A stretch of DNA of 54,264 nt, taken from positions 1 through 54,264 of the forward strand of contig NZ_LJSD01000019.1 in NCBI RefSeq assembly GCF_001303895.1, read 5' to 3'. Below the pieces are notes generated by a model. It was not told the origin of the DNA, ran no database searches, and saw only the letters and a program-made list of their open reading frames with translations. The position numbers and the translations under genes were made by a program. The stretch comes from Mesorhizobium sp. 1M-11. Lineage in GTDB: Bacteria > Pseudomonadota > Alphaproteobacteria > Rhizobiales > Rhizobiaceae. Positions 54,011 to 54,264 of the stretch are shown in pieces. How positions within the stretch are numbered: position 1 is the stretch's first letter; every line of letters starts with the position of its first letter.

Positions 54011-54264
54011 AACGCATCGGCCCGAAAATCGGGATCGATTTTCGGAAAGCACGATGCGCAGCTCAAAAGTGTTAGAGCGTCCTTTGCGCGTCCGAAGGGA
54101 CGCGCGGCGCTCTAACGCATCGGCCCGAAAATCGGGATCGATTTTCGGAAAGCACGATGCGCAGCTCAAAAGTGTTAGAGCGTCCTTTGCGCGTCCGAAG
54201 GGACGCGCGGCGCTCTAACGCATCGGCCCGAAAATCGGGATCGATTTTCGGAAAGCACGATGCG
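54011..54264 (+). repeat. Perfect tandem array of a 103-bp family A repeat, continuing past the window end
   Basis: The unit starts AACGCATCGGCCCGAAAATC and recurs at 54011, 54114 and 54217, period exactly 103 bp. The first two units are identical at every base and the third matches up to the window end (48 bp). Each unit has an inverted CGAAAATCG/CGATTTTCG segment, GCATCG...CGATGC arms and a GCGTCC...GGACGC/AGAGCG...CGCTCT hairpin. Perfect identity implies very recent duplication or conversion. Confidence 0.95.

Noticed and set aside
54011..54264. CRISPR array
   Set aside because: The units are directly contiguous with no variable spacers and are 103 bp long; no cas gene is present.

Overview
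The window is about 54 kb of GC-rich, gene-dense chromosome that looks like a member of the Hyphomicrobiales close to Mesorhizobium (Phyllobacteriaceae). The clues are a class II AroA very like the Agrobacterium CP4 enzyme, a FYDLN-type acidic protein (TIGR02300 family), a FzlA-like GST-fold protein next to queG and uppP, an intracellular PHB depolymerase, a NodF/NodE-like pair, and many copies of short palindromic intergenic repeats of the kind known from rhizobia. There is no rRNA, insertion sequence, phage gene or CRISPR array. Two tRNA genes are present (Leu-CAG and Ala-GGC).

Layout. 1-1017: 5'-complete but window-truncated pcaF. 1087-2139: orphan ATP-grasp protein. 2262-5477: a four-gene minus-strand operon with start/stop overlaps (galactose-dehydrogenase-type SDR, dgoK, dgoA, SMP-30 lactonase), i.e. 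most of an oxidative De Ley-Doudoroff D-galactose route; a GntR/FCD-like palindrome lies upstream. 5741-7090: GGDEF-EAL protein. 7208-11525: surface-glycan or lipid-glycosylation group (GT-C-like membrane protein, methyltransferase, GtrA, GT2). 11679-14327: gshB and a comM/YifB ATPase. 14355-17275: transglutaminase-like protease, PHB depolymerase, RlpA. 17743-24029: tRNA-Leu and housekeeping metabolism and cell wall (gpmA, dapB, an MsbA-like exporter, glk, mepA). 24107-29133: an SDR, queG, fzlA, uppP and an NDUFA9-like protein.

29277-37980 looks like one catabolic locus. A polar/basic amino-acid ABC importer and an Ldh-family oxidoreductase are transcribed leftward. Divergently, a DDAH-like hydrolase, a TetR regulator, a 2-ketoarginine decarboxylase (AruI-like) and an SDR run rightward. 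I infer uptake and breakdown of arginine or methylated arginine. 38128-46009 carries rpsA, cmk and aroA, a usually compact gene string that is here split by a DHFR-like gene, an aromatic-acid-type MFS transporter and an ABC-F protein. 46212-54007 holds the FYDLN protein, tRNA-Ala, an aldose-epimerase-like protein with a sugar/nucleoside-type kinase, two GSTs, the NodE/NodF-like synthase and carrier protein, and several small proteins. The window ends inside a perfect 103-bp tandem repeat.

The points most worth follow-up are the chromosomal NodFE-like pair, whose carrier protein has HSL instead of DSL at its prosthetic-group site; the arginine/methylarginine locus; the repeat families; and an unusual insertion of about 55 residues in UppP. 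All assignments are from reading translations and motifs; no database search was run.
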